64,000 bases of DNA, taken from Halorarum salinum (GTDB lineage Archaea > Halobacteriota > Halobacteria > Halobacteriales > Haloferacaceae). The DNA is taken from assembly GCF_013402875.1 (NCBI RefSeq), contig NZ_CP058579.1, positions 3,720,001 to 3,784,000 of the forward strand. The letters run 5' to 3'. The translations under genes were made by a program, and so were the position numbers. A model generated the notes under the pieces. It saw only the letters and a list, made by a program, of their open reading frames with translations. It ran no database searches and was not told the origin of the DNA. Of the stretch, positions 34,128 to 43,411 are shown piece by piece; the stretch's first letter is position 1, and every line of letters starts with the position of its first letter.

Positions 34128-35444
34128 ATGGTAGACTCGTCAACCGATTCCCCCGACACCTCCCGGCGGGCGCTCCTGAAGTACTCGGCCGCGGTCGGCG
34201 CGGCCGCCCTCGCCGGCTGTTCGACGACCGACGACGGCGGCGACGGGACCGGAACCGACGCCGGCGGCGACCCGGGCGACGGGACCGGAACGACCACCGA
34301 TTCGGGCGACGGCGGCGGCGGCGACGGCGGGCCGTACCGGATCGGCATGATCGACTCGCTCACCGGGTCGCTGTCGGCGTTCGGCGAGCGCAACCAGCGC
34401 GGCAAGGACCTCGCGCTCTCGCGCGTCAACGACGTCGGAATCGACGGCCGCGAACTCGAGATCCTCGTGGAGGACTCCGAGAGCGAGAGCCAGCCCGGCG
34501 TCTCGGCCGCCCAGAGCCTCGTCAACCAGGAGGGCGTCCCGTTCCTCATCGGAGCGGTCGGCTCGGGGGTCTCGCTGGCCATCTACGAGAGCGTCGTCCA
34601 GGACACCGACGTCGTCCAGTTGAGCCAGAACTCCACGGGGCTCGAACTGACGGACCACCCGGACCTCCTCCGGATGTCCCCGTCCGGGATGGCCCAGTCG
34701 ATCGCGCTGTCGGACATCATCGCCGAGGACGGCCACGACAGCGTGGCGGTCACCTACGTCAACAACAACTACGGGCAGAGCCTCACCGACGCGTTCGTCG
34801 AGGAGTGGGACGGCGAGGTGGCCTACGAGCAGTCCCACGACCAGGAGCAGCAGTCCTACTCCAACGTCGTCGCCGGGATGAACGACTCGGGCGCGGACGC
34901 CTGGCTGTTCGTCACCTACCAGCAGGAGTTCTCGACGATGGTCCAGGAGATCTACTCGAACGGGTACGAGGCGCAGTTCTACGGCGCCGACTCGGTCCAG
35001 GCGGACTCGGTGCTCGAGAACACGCCCGAGGGGAGCATGGACGGGATGAAGCTCGTCGTCCCCTCAGCGCCCGTCGACCAGGAGAACTACCAGGAGTTCG
35101 CCTCGGCGTTCCAGGACGAGTACGACCGCGAGCCCACGTCGTGGGCGGCGTTCGCCTACGACTGCGTCGTCACCGCGGCGCTGTCGATCCAGGCGGCCGA
35201 CGAGTTCACCGGGTCGGCGCTCGGCGAGGTCGTCAGGGACGTCACCCGGCCCGAGGGCGAGCAGGTCACGTCGTTCGAGGCGGCCAGCGGGATCCTCGCG
35301 GACGGCGGGTCGGCCACCGACGTCGACTACCAGGGGGTCAGCGGCCCGATCGACTTCGACGAGAACGGTGATCCGGTGGGGTACCTGCAGATCCTGACGG
35401 TCCAGGGCCACAGCTACGAGGGAACCGGCTTCGTCTCCTCGTAG
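34128..35444 (+). CDS. livJ: Branched-chain amino-acid-type ABC substrate-binding lipoprotein
   Basis: This 438-residue protein has a Tat signal (SRRALLKYSAAVG), a lipobox (LAGC, C31), a Gly/Asp/Thr linker to about residue 65, and then a periplasmic-binding fold of the LivJ type (GMIDSLTGSLSAFGERNQRG, LVNQEGVPFLIGAVGSG). It would be anchored outside the membrane and deliver its ligand to the LivHM permease encoded next. Ligands of the family include branched-chain amino acids, urea and other amides; the sequence does not decide. Confidence 0.9.
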   Translation: MVDSSTDSPDTSRRALLKYSAAVGAAALAGCSTTDDGGDGTGTDAGGDPGDGTGTTTDSGDGGGGDGGPYRIGMIDSLTGSLSAFGERNQRGKDLALSRVNDVGIDGRELEILVEDSESESQPGVSAAQSLVNQEGVPFLIGAVGSGVSLAIYESVVQDTDVVQLSQNSTGLELTDHPDLLRMSPSGMAQSIALSDIIAEDGHDSVAVTYVNNNYGQSLTDAFVEEWDGEVAYEQSHDQEQQSYSNVVAGMNDSGADAWLFVTYQQEFSTMVQEIYSNGYEAQFYGADSVQADSVLENTPEGSMDGMKLVVPSAPVDQENYQEFASAFQDEYDREPTSWAAFAYDCVVTAALSIQAADEFTGSALGEVVRDVTRPEGEQVTSFEAASGILADGGSATDVDYQGVSGPIDFDENGDPVGYLQILTVQGHSYEGTGFVSS

Positions 35445-35449
35445 CCCCG

Positions 35450-36394
35450 ATGTCGCTCCTCGAGTACCTGGCGAACGGGCTCGTCTTTAGCAGCATCATC
35501 GTCCTCGGCAGCATCGGCCTGTCGCTGGTGTACAGCATCGCCGACTTCGCCAACTTCGCGCACGGCGACACGATGACGGTCGGCGCGTACGCGTCGTTCG
35601 CCGCCTTCGGCGCCGTGGGGGCGCTCGCCCCGGGGGTTCTGGGGCTGCCCGCCGGCTTCTTCCTCGCGGCACTGGTCGGGGTCGCGACCGCGGCGCTCGT
35701 CGCGGTGGTCACCGAGCGGTTCGTCTACCGGCCGCTCGACACGGACTCGATCGGCCTGCTGATCACGTCGATCGGCGTGGCGTTCGTCTACCGGGCGCTC
35801 GTCCGCATCCGCTACGGGGCGGACTTCCGTCGGTACGACGTCGAGCCCCTCCGTCCGATCGAGTGGCTCGTCCCGTACGGAGTCCGGGTGACCGAACACG
35901 ACGTCGCCATCGTGGTCTCCGCGGCCCTCCTCGTCGGCGGCCTGCACGTCCTGCTCCAGTACACCGACCTCGGGCGGAAGATGCGCGCGATGGCGGACAA
36001 CCCCGACCTCGCGCGGGTCAGCGGGATCCGCACCCGGCGGATCACGCTCGTCACCTGGGTCGTCGGGGCCGGCCTCGCCGGCGCGGGCGGCGCCTTCCTC
36101 GGCCTGTACAACCAGCTCTCGCCGCGTATGGGGTTCAACGTGCTGCTGGTCATCTTCGCGGCGGTGATCCTCGGCGGCATCGGCTCGGTCTACGGCGCGA
36201 TGCTCGGGGGATTCCTCATCGGGATGGTCAACCAGTTCATGCCCGCGCTGTCGGACCTCGGGGCGCTGCTCCCGCTGGTTCCCGACGGCGTCGCCGTCCC
36301 GATCGGCATCGAGTACGCCAACGCCGTCGCGTTCCTCATCATGGTGGCCGTGCTGCTCGTCCGACCGCGCGGGATCGCGGGGGAGGCGACCTGA
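35450..36394 (+). CDS. livH: Branched-chain-type ABC transporter permease LivH
   Basis: This 314-residue membrane protein has about eight hydrophobic segments and the LivH features LSLVYSIADFANFAHGD near the N-terminus and GRKMRAMADNPDLARVSGI, the coupling loop. It begins six bases after livJ and ends two bases before livM, so the operon is tight. With LivM it forms the membrane channel of the importer. Confidence 0.92.
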   Translation: MSLLEYLANGLVFSSIIVLGSIGLSLVYSIADFANFAHGDTMTVGAYASFAAFGAVGALAPGVLGLPAGFFLAALVGVATAALVAVVTERFVYRPLDTDSIGLLITSIGVAFVYRALVRIRYGADFRRYDVEPLRPIEWLVPYGVRVTEHDVAIVVSAALLVGGLHVLLQYTDLGRKMRAMADNPDLARVSGIRTRRITLVTWVVGAGLAGAGGAFLGLYNQLSPRMGFNVLLVIFAAVILGGIGSVYGAMLGGFLIGMVNQFMPALSDLGALLPLVPDGVAVPIGIEYANAVAFLIMVAVLLVRPRGIAGEAT

Positions 36395-36395
36395 C

Positions 36396-37556
36396 GTGGC
36401 CGCGATCGCCGACCCCCGCGGGTACTGGGGGACGCTGACCCGGCCCGAACGGGTGGTCGCCGCCGCGCTGGGCGTCGTAGCCGTCGCGTCGCTCGCCGGC
36501 GTGGTCGTCGGCGCGCTCGCTCCCGCCTACTTCCTGTACCTCGTCGGGCTGGGGGGGATGTACGCGCTGTTGTCGTTCGGCCTGAACGCCCAGTGGGGGT
36601 TCACCGGCCTGATCAACTTCAGCGTCGCCGCCTTCTTCGGGATCGGCGCGTACGGCGCCGCGCTCGCGACGGGCGACTCCTCGCCGCTGGCCGGCGGTCT
36701 GAACCCGATCGTCGGGCTCCTGATCGGGGTCGTCCTCGCGGCCGCCCTCGCGGTGGCGATCGGGATCCCGACGCTCAGGCTCCGGGCCGACTACCTCGCC
36801 ATCGCCTCGCTCGGCCTCGCGGAGGTCCTCCGCCTCGTGTTCCTCAACGAGCGTCAGTGGACGAACGGGAGCGCCGGCGTCCGGGGGATCCCCCGGTTCT
36901 TCGAGGGGTGGCCGGTCGTCGAGACGCTGCCGACGGCGCTCCCGGGGATCCGCATGGAGCTCGTCCCCGGGTCGCCGGTGTTCTTCGAGACGCCGTTCTA
37001 CCGGGCGCTGCTCAACGTCGTCCTCGTGTTCGCGTTCGTCGCCGGGAGCTTCGCGGTGTTGCGCCGCGTCCACCGCTCGCCCTGGGGGCGGGTGCTCCGG
37101 ACCATCCGGTCGGACGAGGACCTCGCGGAGGCGCTCGGCAAGGACACGTACGCGTACAAGATGCAGGCGTTCGTCCTCGGCAGCGTCGTCATGGCGCTCG
37201 CCGGCGTGTTCTACGCCCACCTCAACCTCTACGTCGAGCCCGGCGCCCTCGACCCCATCACGACGTTCTACGTCTGGGTCGCGGTGATGCTCGGCGGGAG
37301 CGGCTCGAACCGCGGTGCGCTCCTCGGCGGGTTCGTCATCGTGGCGATCCGCGAGGGGACGCGGTTCGTCAACGACTTCGCGTGGGTACCGATCGACGGC
37401 GGCCCGCTCCGACTCCTGCTCATCGGCCTCCTGATCGTGCTCGTGATGCGGTTCCGACCGGAGGGGATCCTGCCGCCACAGCGCGAACTCATCTGGCCGG
37501 GCGCCGTCGACGATCGGCCGGCACGGCGCGACGGCGGGGGTGGGAACGATGCCTGA
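36396..37556 (+). CDS. livM: Branched-chain-type ABC transporter permease LivM
   Basis: This 386-residue permease has a GTG start two bases after livH. Family signatures are NAQWGFTGLINFSVAAFFGIGAY-like text near residues 65-87 and the coupling segment TIRSDEDLAEALGKDTYAYK. About ten hydrophobic segments are present. The last codons overlap the start of livG. The short N-terminal tail before the first segment is normal for the family. Confidence 0.92.
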   Translation: MAAIADPRGYWGTLTRPERVVAAALGVVAVASLAGVVVGALAPAYFLYLVGLGGMYALLSFGLNAQWGFTGLINFSVAAFFGIGAYGAALATGDSSPLAGGLNPIVGLLIGVVLAAALAVAIGIPTLRLRADYLAIASLGLAEVLRLVFLNERQWTNGSAGVRGIPRFFEGWPVVETLPTALPGIRMELVPGSPVFFETPFYRALLNVVLVFAFVAGSFAVLRRVHRSPWGRVLRTIRSDEDLAEALGKDTYAYKMQAFVLGSVVMALAGVFYAHLNLYVEPGALDPITTFYVWVAVMLGGSGSNRGALLGGFVIVAIREGTRFVNDFAWVPIDGGPLRLLLIGLLIVLVMRFRPEGILPPQRELIWPGAVDDRPARRDGGGGNDA

Positions 37557-38382
37557 GCCGAGCGGCGCCCCGCGTGACCGATCCGACCCCGCGCGGCCCG
37601 ACGGGGGAACGCCGGGTCGCGACGACGTCCTGCGGGTGGAGAACCTCCGCAAGACGTTCGGCGGACTCGTCGCGGCCGACGACGCCACGTTCGGGGTCGA
37701 ACGGGGGACGATCACCGGCCTCATCGGCCCGAACGGCGCCGGCAAGTCGACGGTGTTCGACCTCGTCTCCGGCTTCCACGAACCGGACGCGGGCCGCGTC
37801 GCCGTCGACGGGACGGACGTGACCGGGATGGCCCCCCACGCGATCGCCGAGCGCGGGCTGATACGGACGTTCCAGACGCCCCGAAAGCTCGAGGGGATGA
37901 CCGTCCGCGAGGCGATGCTCGTCGGGCCGCAGGGCCAGCCCGGCGAGTCCTTCGTGAAGCTGTTCACCTCGCCCGGCGAGGTCGGGGCCCGGGAATCGCG
38001 GAACCTCGAACGCGCACGGAAGATCCTGGAGGAGTTCGGGATCGGCCACCTGGCGACCCAGCCCGCGACGGACCTGTCGGGCGGCCAGATGAAGCTCGTC
38101 GAACTCGCGCGGGCGATGCTCGCCGAGCCCGAGATCCTGCTGCTCGACGAACCGGTCGCCGGCGTGAACCCGACGCTCACGAAGGACCTGGCCGCCCAGA
38201 TCCGGCGGCTCCACGGGGCCGGGACCACCTTCCTGATCATCGAGCACGACATGGACTTCATCATGGATTTGGCGGACCCCATCGTCGTGTTAAACCAGGG
38301 TCGAGTCCTCACGGAGGGGAGCCCCGACGCGGTCCGCGCGGACGACCGCGTCGTCGACGCGTACCTCGGGGGTGGCGCGTGA
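37549..38382 (+). CDS. livG: Branched-chain-type ABC transporter ATPase LivG
   Basis: This 277-residue ABC ATPase has Walker A GPNGAGKS, the signature LSGGQMKLVELARAM, Walker B ILLLDEP and the LivG-specific insertion GLIRTFQTPRKLEGM. An extra hydrophilic N-terminus of about 25 residues precedes the domain. It overlaps livM at its start and livF at its end (GTGA), so all five genes form one transcript. Confidence 0.93.
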   Translation: MPEPSGAPRDRSDPARPDGGTPGRDDVLRVENLRKTFGGLVAADDATFGVERGTITGLIGPNGAGKSTVFDLVSGFHEPDAGRVAVDGTDVTGMAPHAIAERGLIRTFQTPRKLEGMTVREAMLVGPQGQPGESFVKLFTSPGEVGARESRNLERARKILEEFGIGHLATQPATDLSGGQMKLVELARAMLAEPEILLLDEPVAGVNPTLTKDLAAQIRRLHGAGTTFLIIEHDMDFIMDLADPIVVLNQGRVLTEGSPDAVRADDRVVDAYLGGGA

Positions 38383-39092
38383 GCGACGACGCCGCGCTGG
38401 AACTGGTCGACGTCGACGGCGGCTACGGCGAGACGCAGGTGCTCGACGGCTGCTCGCTCCGCCTCGAGGACGGCGAGATCGTCTGTCTCATCGGACCGAA
38501 CGGCGCCGGCAAGTCCACCGTCCTCAAGACCGCGTTCGGGATGCTCGACCCCTGGTCCGGGCAGGTCCGCTATCGCGGCCGCGAGATCGGCGGGGCGGCC
38601 CCGGAGGACGTCGTTCGGATGGGGATCGGCTACGTCCCCCAGACCGAGAACGTGTTCGGCTCGCTCACCGTCGAGGAGAACCTCCGCATGGGCGGGGTCG
38701 CCCGCTCGGGGGGGCTCGGGGAGGTGATGGAGGGGCTGTACGACCGGTTCGAGGTCCTCGACGAGAAGCGGGACGCGAAGGCCCGGACGCTCTCCGGGGG
38801 CCAGCGGCAGGTGCTCGCGTTCGCGCGCGCGCTGGTGATGGAGCCCGACGTCCTCCTGATCGACGAGCCCTCCGCCGGCCTCGCGCCCAACACCGCCGAC
38901 GAGGTGTTCGCGGACGTCCGGGCGGTCAACGAGATGGACACGGCCATCCTCATGGTCGAGCAGAACGCGCGGAAGGGGCTCTCCGTCTCCGACCGCGGCT
39001 ACGTCCTCGACCAGGGGACGGTCCGGTTCGCCGACGACGCCGGGGCGCTCCTGGACGACGACGAGGTGGGGAGACTGTACCTCGGCGGGTAA
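38379..39092 (+). CDS. livF: Branched-chain-type ABC transporter ATPase LivF
   Basis: This 237-residue ABC ATPase has Walker A GPNGAGKS, the signature LSGGQRQVLAFARAL, Walker B VLLIDEPSAGLAP and GYVPQTENVFGSLTVEENL, typical of LivF. The GTG start overlaps the livG stop. It pairs with LivG to energise the permease. It is the last gene of the operon, convergent with the small gene at 39107. Confidence 0.93.
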   Translation: MSDDAALELVDVDGGYGETQVLDGCSLRLEDGEIVCLIGPNGAGKSTVLKTAFGMLDPWSGQVRYRGREIGGAAPEDVVRMGIGYVPQTENVFGSLTVEENLRMGGVARSGGLGEVMEGLYDRFEVLDEKRDAKARTLSGGQRQVLAFARALVMEPDVLLIDEPSAGLAPNTADEVFADVRAVNEMDTAILMVEQNARKGLSVSDRGYVLDQGTVRFADDAGALLDDDEVGRLYLGG

Positions 39093-39106
39093 CTTCGGGC
39101 ACGAAC

Positions 39107-39559
39107 TCACTCGGCGACGACCAGCACCTTCGTGTTCCCCCGATGGTCGGCGTGTGACCCGCCGGCGGGCGGCTTGACGTCGATCTCCAGCGTCCCCTCC
39201 GCCTGGTTCGGGCCGAGCGACGGCGACACCGTCACGGTGGCTCGCCCGTCGGCGTCCGTTCGCGCCGTCGCGACGCCGTCGAGGTCCGCGGTGCCTCCCG
39301 AGACCACGACCGTCGCGTCCGAGACCGTGCGGCCGTCCGCGTCGACGACGGTCACGGCCAGTTCCCGTTCGCCCGGCGTCGTCACTTCGGGCTCCGGTCG
39401 GGCGTCGAGTTCGGTGATCGCGAGCCCCTCGATCCCGGAGACCATGTTCAGCATGACGCTCAGGCTGGCGACGCCCACGACGAGCGCGATGACGAGCCTG
39501 ACCGGCAACCCCTCGATCGCACGTTCGTCCCGATACAGTTCCGTGAGCCTGTCGAGCAT
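39107..39559 (-). CDS. Haloarchaeal single-pass membrane protein with Ig-like C-terminus (DUF7382-like)
   Basis: This 150-residue protein has a short cytoplasmic start (MLDRLTELYRDERAIEG), one membrane segment at about 20-42 (VRLVIALVVGVASLSVMLN), then a predicted beta-sandwich (ELAVTVVDADGRTVSDATVVV, GRATVTVSPSLG) resembling carboxypeptidase-regulatory/Big folds. The N-terminal segment is reminiscent of archaeal pilin-like proteins. Function unknown. It is divergent from the broken HerA-like gene. Confidence 0.72.
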   Translation of the reverse strand: MLDRLTELYRDERAIEGLPVRLVIALVVGVASLSVMLNMVSGIEGLAITELDARPEPEVTTPGERELAVTVVDADGRTVSDATVVVSGGTADLDGVATARTDADGRATVTVSPSLGPNQAEGTLEIDVKPPAGGSHADHRGNTKVLVVAE

Positions 39560-39634
39560 ACCCCGGCCTGGTCCCGTCTCCCTACTTGAACTCTCGCGTG
39601 AGGGTTCTTGAACGATGACGGGACCACCGCCCCC

Positions 39635-40757
39635 GTGCACGTCATCGGCCGAACGGGAACGGAGGGGACCGGTGGAGAGGCGCCGTCCGGGGGCGGGGGA
39701 CCGACCGGCGAACTGGGGCGGTACCTGGCCCGGGACGGGAGCGAGGGCGGGCGCGTCCGGATCGACCTCGATCGCCCGCACGCGGGGGTGGTGGTCGGGA
39801 AGCGAGGGACCGGGAAATCGTACACCCTCGGCGTGCTCGTCGAGGAGGTCGCCGACACCCGCGGGCTCGCTCCGGTGGTCGTGGACCCCATGGGCGCGTT
39901 CGCCGGGGTGGTCGAGGGCGGCGGGACGGTCCACCGCCGCCCCCGGGTTCGGGCCGACACGCTCCCGCCGTCGACGTGGCCGGGGCTGTTCGGCCTCGAC
40001 GCCGACGGGGCCGTCGGCGGACTCGTGTGGCGGGCGTTCGTCGACGCCGACACACTGGCGGGTGCACGGGCCAGAGTCCGCGGGGCGGACGCCGACCGCG
40101 CGACGCGACGGGCGGCGGGGAACCACCTCGCGCTGGCGGACTCGTGGGGCGTGTTCAGCCCCGACGGCCTCACCGCCCGCCACCTCGCCGAGGGGGAGCC
40201 GACGGTCCTCGACTGTGCCGCGCTCCCGGCCCCGGCGATGAACGCCGTCTGTCTCGCGGTCGCCTCGGGGCTGGTACGACGCGCGCGTCCGGGGCGAACT
40301 CGACCGGCTGCCGTGGCTGTTCGTGGACGAGGCCCACGCCTGCTTCGACGGGGTCGCGGCGCCGGCGCTCCGGACGGTGCTCACTCGCGGCCGCGCGCCG
40401 GGCGTCTCCCTCGTCTGTGCGACCCAGCGTCCGGGGTCGCTCCCCCCGGTCGCGCTCTCGCAGTCGGACCTCCTCGTCGCCCATCGACTCACGACGCGGT
40501 CGGACGTCGAGGCGCTCGTCGACTCCCATCCGGCGTTGCTCGCGGGCGACCTGGCCGACCGCCTGCCGACGGGGGTCGGCGAGGCACTGGTCGTCGACGA
40601 CGCGACGGAGTCGACACACGCCGTCCGGATTCGCGAACGGGAGACCCGACACGACGGGGGCTCACCCCGCGTCTCGTCGGTCGCGGGCGTCGGGCCGGCG
40701 ACGGGGGGTTCGACCGGGGCCGGCTCCGGCGACCGGCGCGACGTGGACGACGCGTGA
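39635..40757 (+). pseudogene. HerA-like DUF87 ATPase interrupted by a +1 frameshift
   Basis: The first frame gives a P-loop (VVGKRGTGKSYTLG) and continues to LAVASGLV at about 40275. The second frame, shifted by one base, continues YDARVRGELDRLPWLFVDEAHA (Walker B WLFVDEA), a CATQRPGSLPP segment and the C-terminus to 40757. Removing one G from CTGGTAC at about 40272-40275 restores ASGLYDARVRGELDRL and a full protein of about 370 residues. Relatives couple ATP hydrolysis to DNA movement. The start is unclear (GTG 39635 or TTG 39608). Either a true mutation or a base-calling error. Confidence 0.75.
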
Positions 40758-40932
40758 GCGGAAACGGGAGCGGCGTACGGACGCACGATACCCCGGACCC
40801 GCTCGGCTTCGCCCCGGTGCGGACGCGTTACCGTCCGCCCGACTCCGTCAGATCACCGGACCGAGGCGTCGCCGTTCGCCACGCGAGAATCGGCGGGGTA
40901 CGCTTATCCCGACGCGCGAACCGACTCCGCCG

Positions 40933-41199
40933 ATGAACGACGACGTGAGCGGATGGCCGAGCGCGCTGCTCGGCGAGGTGTACGCGGAACTGACCGGACG
41001 AACCGTCGCCGTGGACGAGACGGAGGCGACGGGCGTCGTCCCCACCATCACCCGCGTCGACGACCGGGGGCGGTACGTCCTCGTGACGGTCCGGGTCCCG
41101 CGGTCGACCTCGCGCGTCGAGACGGACTCGCTGACGGTGGACCGCGAGGCGTTGCTCGCGGAGGCGCGCGACCGGGAACGCATCCGCCTCGAGGAGTAG
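40933..41199 (+). CDS. Small acidic haloarchaeal protein of unknown function
   Basis: This 88-residue soluble protein starts MNDDVSGWPSALLGEVYAEL and has an alternating beta pattern (GRYVLVTVRVPR, DSLTVDREALLAEARDRE). A TATA-like CTTATC at about 40906 lies 27 bases before the ATG, as expected for a leaderless gene, which supports it being real. I recognise no domain. It is separated from the broken HerA-like gene by about 175 bases. Confidence 0.65.
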   Translation: MNDDVSGWPSALLGEVYAELTGRTVAVDETEATGVVPTITRVDDRGRYVLVTVRVPRSTSRVETDSLTVDREALLAEARDRERIRLEE

Positions 41200-41219
41200 G
41201 AGGGCCCGCTCCGGTCGGC

Positions 41220-41450
41220 TCAGCCGTCGGGGCGGACGGTCCACGGACCGCTCACGAGCAGGTAGCCGACGACGCCGGCGAACACGACGACGTAGTAGAG
41301 CCACGTCGGGAGGCCGAACACGCGGAACCCGAACGAGACCACGAGGACCCAGGCGACCACGACGGCGAGGTCTCGCAGGAGAACCCCCAGGCCGGTGCCC
41401 TCGAGGGTTGTCGCGAGCCGATCGCGGAGCGGCGAATCGGACTGGAACAC
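41220..41450 (-). CDS. Small membrane protein with two transmembrane segments
   Basis: This 76-residue protein begins at a GTG (MFQSDSPLRDRLATTLEGTG) about 28 bases after a TATA-like GATTTATC. It contains two hydrophobic stretches, about residues 24-45 (LLRDLAVVVAWVLVVSFGF) and 50-66. The end, GPWTVRPDG, is hydrophilic. No family is recognised. It lies 38 bases upstream of the end of the protease-like gene on the same strand. Confidence 0.55.
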   Translation of the reverse strand: MFQSDSPLRDRLATTLEGTGLGVLLRDLAVVVAWVLVVSFGFRVFGLPTWLYYVVVFAGVVGYLLVSGPWTVRPDG

Positions 41451-41488
41451 GCGTCCGAGTACGACCCGTTCGACGATAAATCCCGGCC

Positions 41489-42661
41489 TCAAAAGTGGAG
41501 GTCGTAGGCGTCGAGGAGGTGGTGGGCGGCGGTCCCCCACACGAAGTCGGCCTCGGACCACCACGAGCGGGCGTTGTTGATGCTCGCCACCAGGAGGCCA
41601 TCGTCCGGGTTCTCCGGGTCCGCGTGGAAGGCCGCCGACCCGCTGTCGCCGTCGACGATGCCGTGCTCGTCGCCCCACTTGAGCTGGCCGGGCTTGCAGA
41701 CCTCACCCGTGTAGCAGGTCAGGCCGTCGATGCCCTGGATCTCCCCCGAGGTCGTGTCCGAGAGCGCACCGACCTTGGTGAGCGGCTTCCCACGCGCCAT
41801 CAGGTCGGCCAGACCGATCTTCGTGAACTGGCCGAGGACCCGCGAGGGCGACGCCCGTTCGATCGCCGACGCCGGGCGGTACTCCTCGACCGGACTGACC
41901 CGGACGACGTCCGCGGTGGGGTACCCCCGGTCGACCGTCCCGACCCGGCGTTCCTCCCCGTCGTGGCGGACCGAGAGCGGGTCGCCCCGGTGTTCGGTCT
42001 CCTTGGTCCCGGACGCGCCGAACACGTGGTTCGACGTGGCGAAGTACCGCGATCCGTCCCCGTCGTAGAGGGCCGGCGTCAGCGTCCCGAACGAGTCCTC
42101 GCTGAGACAGACGACGCCGCCGGGGACGTCGCCGTCGTCCAGTTCCGACACCTGATACGCGTCCGAGAGGTCCGTTTCACCCCCGGGTTTCGGGGGGATG
42201 GGGTCGACGACGTTCAGGTCGAGGCGGACGTCGCCGGTCAGGTCCTCGAGCGTCTCCAGGACGCTCTCGTCGGTCGAGTCGACCGAGATCGTCGCCGCCG
42301 AATCCGCGAACGTCCCGGGGACGACGAACGACCCGACGAGCGGCGCGAGGCCCGCCGCGAGCACCCTCTCCTGTACCTCGAACGCGAGCTGGAGGCTCTC
42401 GTACCACTCGATCGGCACCTCCTTGGTCCGCGGTTCGAGCGCGTCGGCGTCCGGCTCCGGCCTGGCCAGCGCGTACGTGATGGTCTCGGTCTCCCCGGAC
42501 GAGACGTACTCGGCGCCGAACCCCAAGACGAGGGCCGCGCTCGTCCCGAGGGCCGTCCCCGCCCTGAGCAGTTCTCGTCGCCGCGCGTGGGTCACTTCGT
42601 CGTCGGTACCTTCTGAGTCGCCGGCGTCAGGGCGCTCTTCGGTCGTCACTCGGTTAATCAT
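41489..42661 (-). CDS. Tat-exported trypsin-like (S1 fold) serine protease candidate
   Basis: This 390-residue protein has a Tat-type N-terminus (RRRELLRAGTALGTSAALVLGF). A helical region leads to a domain with the order and spacing of a chymotrypsin-like triad: H212 in FATSNHVFGA, D251 in YPTADVVRV and S340 in DGDSGSAAFH. LTCYTGEVCKPG supplies a likely disulfide. It would act outside the cell or at the membrane. Whether it degrades proteins or only processes specific targets cannot be said. The long N-terminal part between the signal and the domain (about 60-165) is not recognised. Confidence 0.72.
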   Translation of the reverse strand: MINRVTTEERPDAGDSEGTDDEVTHARRRELLRAGTALGTSAALVLGFGAEYVSSGETETITYALARPEPDADALEPRTKEVPIEWYESLQLAFEVQERVLAAGLAPLVGSFVVPGTFADSAATISVDSTDESVLETLEDLTGDVRLDLNVVDPIPPKPGGETDLSDAYQVSELDDGDVPGGVVCLSEDSFGTLTPALYDGDGSRYFATSNHVFGASGTKETEHRGDPLSVRHDGEERRVGTVDRGYPTADVVRVSPVEEYRPASAIERASPSRVLGQFTKIGLADLMARGKPLTKVGALSDTTSGEIQGIDGLTCYTGEVCKPGQLKWGDEHGIVDGDSGSAAFHADPENPDDGLLVASINNARSWWSEADFVWGTAAHHLLDAYDLHF

Positions 42662-42849
42662 TGGACGCCGGGGTTAATTTGCTTATCCCGACGTTCGCAG
42701 GGCGAGCGGCCGGGAATCGAACCTGTTCGAGCGGAAACCGGTTCGGGGGCCGACGGGTCGTCCGGCGCCGGCCCGGGCGAACCCCGGCACTGGTCGTTCG
42801 CGTCGCCGACCGATCGACTCGTCGCTCGCCGGTCGATCGTAACAGAAAG

Positions 42850-42922
42850 CGCCCGGAGCGGGATTTGAACCCGCGTCACGACCGTGACAGGGTCGTATGA
42901 TGGGCCACTACACCATCCGGGC
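42850..42922 (-). tRNA. tRNA-Asp (anticodon GUC)
   Basis: The minus strand folds as a complete 73-base tRNA: acceptor GCCCGGA pairs with TCCGGGC, the T arm contains GGGTTCAAATCCC, and the anticodon arm CGACC-CTGTCAC-GGTCG has GTC in the loop. The discriminator base is G, right for Asp. CCA is not encoded and there is no intron. A TATA-like TTAATTAC at 42952-42959 lies about 33 bases upstream on the same strand. Confidence 0.96.
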
Positions 42923-43100
42923 TTGCTGCAATCCTGAGTATCGGAGGTACGTAATTAAGGCTTGTTATCCATCGTCGCCGTGTCCCCCGATACCGTGCGT
43001 CGCAACCTTCAAGGACGACGCCCCCGTTGGCCGATCCGTGTACCTGCGGTCCGACTAGCGTTGCGTCCCGAGCGAACTTGACAAGCGTTAAATGTCTGAG

Positions 43101-43112
43101 CCGTATATACCG
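43101..43112 (+). promoter_or_regulatory. TATA element of the RNA polymerase operon
   Basis: CCGTATATACCG with TATATA at 43104-43109 is the best TATA box in the window. Transcription would start at about 43133, giving a leader of roughly 48 bases before rpoH, in contrast to the many leaderless genes around it. Confidence 0.6.
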
Positions 43113-43180
43113 CCGTAGTATCTCGTGACAACTTCTCCCCAGCGGCACAGGCCGACGCCCAACGCGAGCACCACCGAGAC

Positions 43181-43411
43181 ATGGTAAACGTAAGTGAACA
43201 CGACCTGGTTCCGGACCACAGCGTCCTCGACGACCCCGAGCGCGTCGAGGAGGTCCTCGAGGAGTACAACGTCAAGAAAACCGACCTGCCCAAGATCACG
43301 CGGACGGACCCGGCGCTGCCCGACGAGGCCGAGATCGGGGACGTCGTCCGCATCGAACGGGACTCCCGCACCACCGATCACGCCGTCATTTACCGGCTGG
43401 TGGTAGAGTGA
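43181..43411 (+). CDS. rpoH: DNA-directed RNA polymerase subunit H (Rpo5)
   Basis: This 76-residue protein is the archaeal homologue of the C-terminal part of eukaryotic Rpb5. It has the conserved text [35 protein letters not shown] and ends VIYRLVVE. It binds at the jaw of RNA polymerase. It is the first gene of the operon and overlaps rpoB2 by GTGA. Confidence 0.97.
   Translation: MVNVSEHDLVPDHSVLDDPERVEEVLEEYNVKKTDLPKITRTDPALPDEAEIGDVVRIERDSRTTDHAVIYRLVVE

Noticed and set aside
42662-42849. A possible gene between the protease-like gene and tRNA-Asp
   Set aside because: Frames are short, basic and partly overlap the tRNA; nothing supports a product.
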